Below are positions 19,787 to 20,319 of a stretch of DNA of 20,319 nt, one piece after another. The notes below the pieces were generated by a model. That model saw only the letters and a program-made list of their open reading frames with translations. It was not told where the DNA came from and ran no database searches. The translations under genes and the position numbers were made by a program. Origin of the DNA: a virus; IMG/VR virus record IMGVR_UViG_3300042987_001852, positions 1-20,319 of that record; one strand, written 5' to 3'. Position 1 is the first letter of the stretch. The number at the start of each line of letters is the position of its first letter.

Positions 19787-20042
19787 AAACTTTCTCCATT
19801 TCTAAGGCTTTCTCGGGGTCAATCGTGTTAAGTGTACGTATAAATTCAGCATAGATCAAGCGCTGAACGATAGAAGTTCGTGTTGTTTGATGAAAATCTG
19901 ACATCTCCGAGAGCATAGAGTAGATGTCCAACGGCAGGGTGACGGTATTCCAAGGTTTGTTTTGCCTACGCGAGGGGGAGTCTTTTTTGCTTTTGATCCG
20001 ATACCAGACGCGAGGACGACCTTTTTTAGATTTTTTGCGCAT
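19749..20042 (-). CDS. Ribbon-helix-helix-like DNA-binding protein (97 aa)
   Basis: I chose the ATG at 20042 because GGGAG lies just upstream and the frame further up crosses a terminator hairpin. The first 30 residues are strongly basic (MRKKSKKGRPRVWYRIKSKK). Residues 31-70 read WNTVTLPLDIYSMLSEMSDF, then HQTTRTSIVQRLIYAEFIRT, a strand followed by two helices as in the Arc/MetJ fold. It is likely a transcription repressor or DNA-associated regulator of the early operon. The fold call is by pattern only. Confidence 0.7.
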   Translation of the reverse strand: MRKKSKKGRPRVWYRIKSKKDSPSRRQNKPWNTVTLPLDIYSMLSEMSDFHQTTRTSIVQRLIYAEFIRTLNTIDPEKALEMEKVYAQRFVSNAPSS

Positions 20043-20052
20043 GTTAGCTCCC

Positions 20053-20079
20053 AAAAAAAGGGCCCGTGGAGCACGGGCC
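20053..20079 (-). terminator. Rho-independent terminator after the DNA polymerase gene
   Basis: On the minus strand, GGCCCGTG/CACGGGCC (20079-20072 with 20068-20061), 8 bp with a 3-nt loop, is followed by T7. A second small hairpin AGCGTT/AACGCT lies just upstream at 20084-20099. The pair separates the polymerase from the small-gene operon. Confidence 0.9.
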
Positions 20080-20126
20080 AAATAGCGTTGGGAAACGCTC
20101 AAGGAGACTTACACGAACAGCCCTCA

Positions 20127-20319
20127 TCATACCGCTTCTCCCCAGGAAGGTCCAGTCTCTACATCGACAATTGAGGGGACTGCCAGATCAACGGCGGTTG
20201 CCATGACGTGGGCGGCTTCTCTTGCCTCATCGACTGAGTTAACGGATAGTGCAATTTCATCATGGACTTGTAAAAGCAGCGTAAAGCCTGCTTGATCGAG
20301 TTTGATTAGGGCACGTTTG
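20127..20319 (-). CDS. Family A DNA polymerase, C-terminus only
   Basis: The minus frame entering from the right edge reads RALIKLDQAGFTLLLQVHDEIALSV and runs to a TGA at 20129-20127, 63 residues. QVHDE is motif C of family A polymerases, with the catalytic Asp preceded by His, and the segment lies about 45 residues from the end as in phage PolI-type replicases. It points to a self-encoded replication module extending beyond the window. The rest of the protein is not visible. Confidence 0.9.
   Translation of the reverse strand, partial: KRALIKLDQAGFTLLLQVHDEIALSVNSVDEAREAAHVMATAVDLAVPSIVDVETGPSWGEAV

Noticed and set aside
20042-20102. N-terminal extension of the ribbon-helix-helix gene
   Set aside because: The extra residues are encoded by the terminator hairpin of the polymerase gene.

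Overview
The window is a piece of a tailed double-stranded DNA bacteriophage genome. It carries a P22-like portal protein, a large terminase with ATPase and nuclease motifs, a small terminase, the C-terminus of a family A DNA polymerase, a DUF3310 protein, a DUF932 protein and many tightly overlapping small genes. Nothing host-chromosomal, such as rRNA, tRNA or housekeeping genes, is visible. Several small early proteins look like ones I associate with phages of Betaproteobacteria (Burkholderiales) in fresh water; this host guess is only an inference.

Layout, read right to left because almost everything is on the minus strand. (1) 20319-16221 is a compact early/replication operon: the polymerase end, a terminator, a ribbon-helix-helix protein, then about a dozen small genes including DUF3310, mostly joined by short overlaps and good Shine-Dalgarno sites. 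(2) 15054-16186 is the only plus-strand cassette: a helix-turn-helix/metallophosphoesterase and a 55-residue acidic protein, with a strong promoter and a terminator. (3) 14982-14340 holds a winged-helix regulator and a small hypothetical gene, each followed by a terminator. (4) 14339-13667 has no clear gene, but holds a start-less coding-like stretch and an AT-rich zone with repeated CATTACG words, a candidate origin or late control region. (5) 13666-12326 is a small hypothetical gene, the small terminase and an overlapping VRR-NUC-like nuclease. (6) 12352-9358 is a block of small transcription units with their own sigma-70-like promoters and CCCCGG-stem terminators (DUF932, a Cys-rich protein and others), in the style of phage morons. 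(7) 9357-8915 is a non-coding G-rich stretch. (8) 8914-1 is the packaging/virion block: large terminase, a 940-residue repeat protein, an 839-residue protein and the portal, which runs off the left edge.

The most striking observation is a perfect 20-bp palindrome at 4458-4477 that contains the canonical bacterial centromere sequence parS (the ParB-binding 16-mer). It lies in frame near the start of the 839-residue gene. No ParA or ParB gene is visible, so the site may capture the host ParB clamp. Other notable points are the CATTACG cluster, the moron-like array built from reused terminator-promoter junctions, six copies of a ~57-residue module in the 940-residue protein, a PcfJ-like domain in the 839-residue protein and a 155-nt overlap between the small terminase and the nuclease gene.
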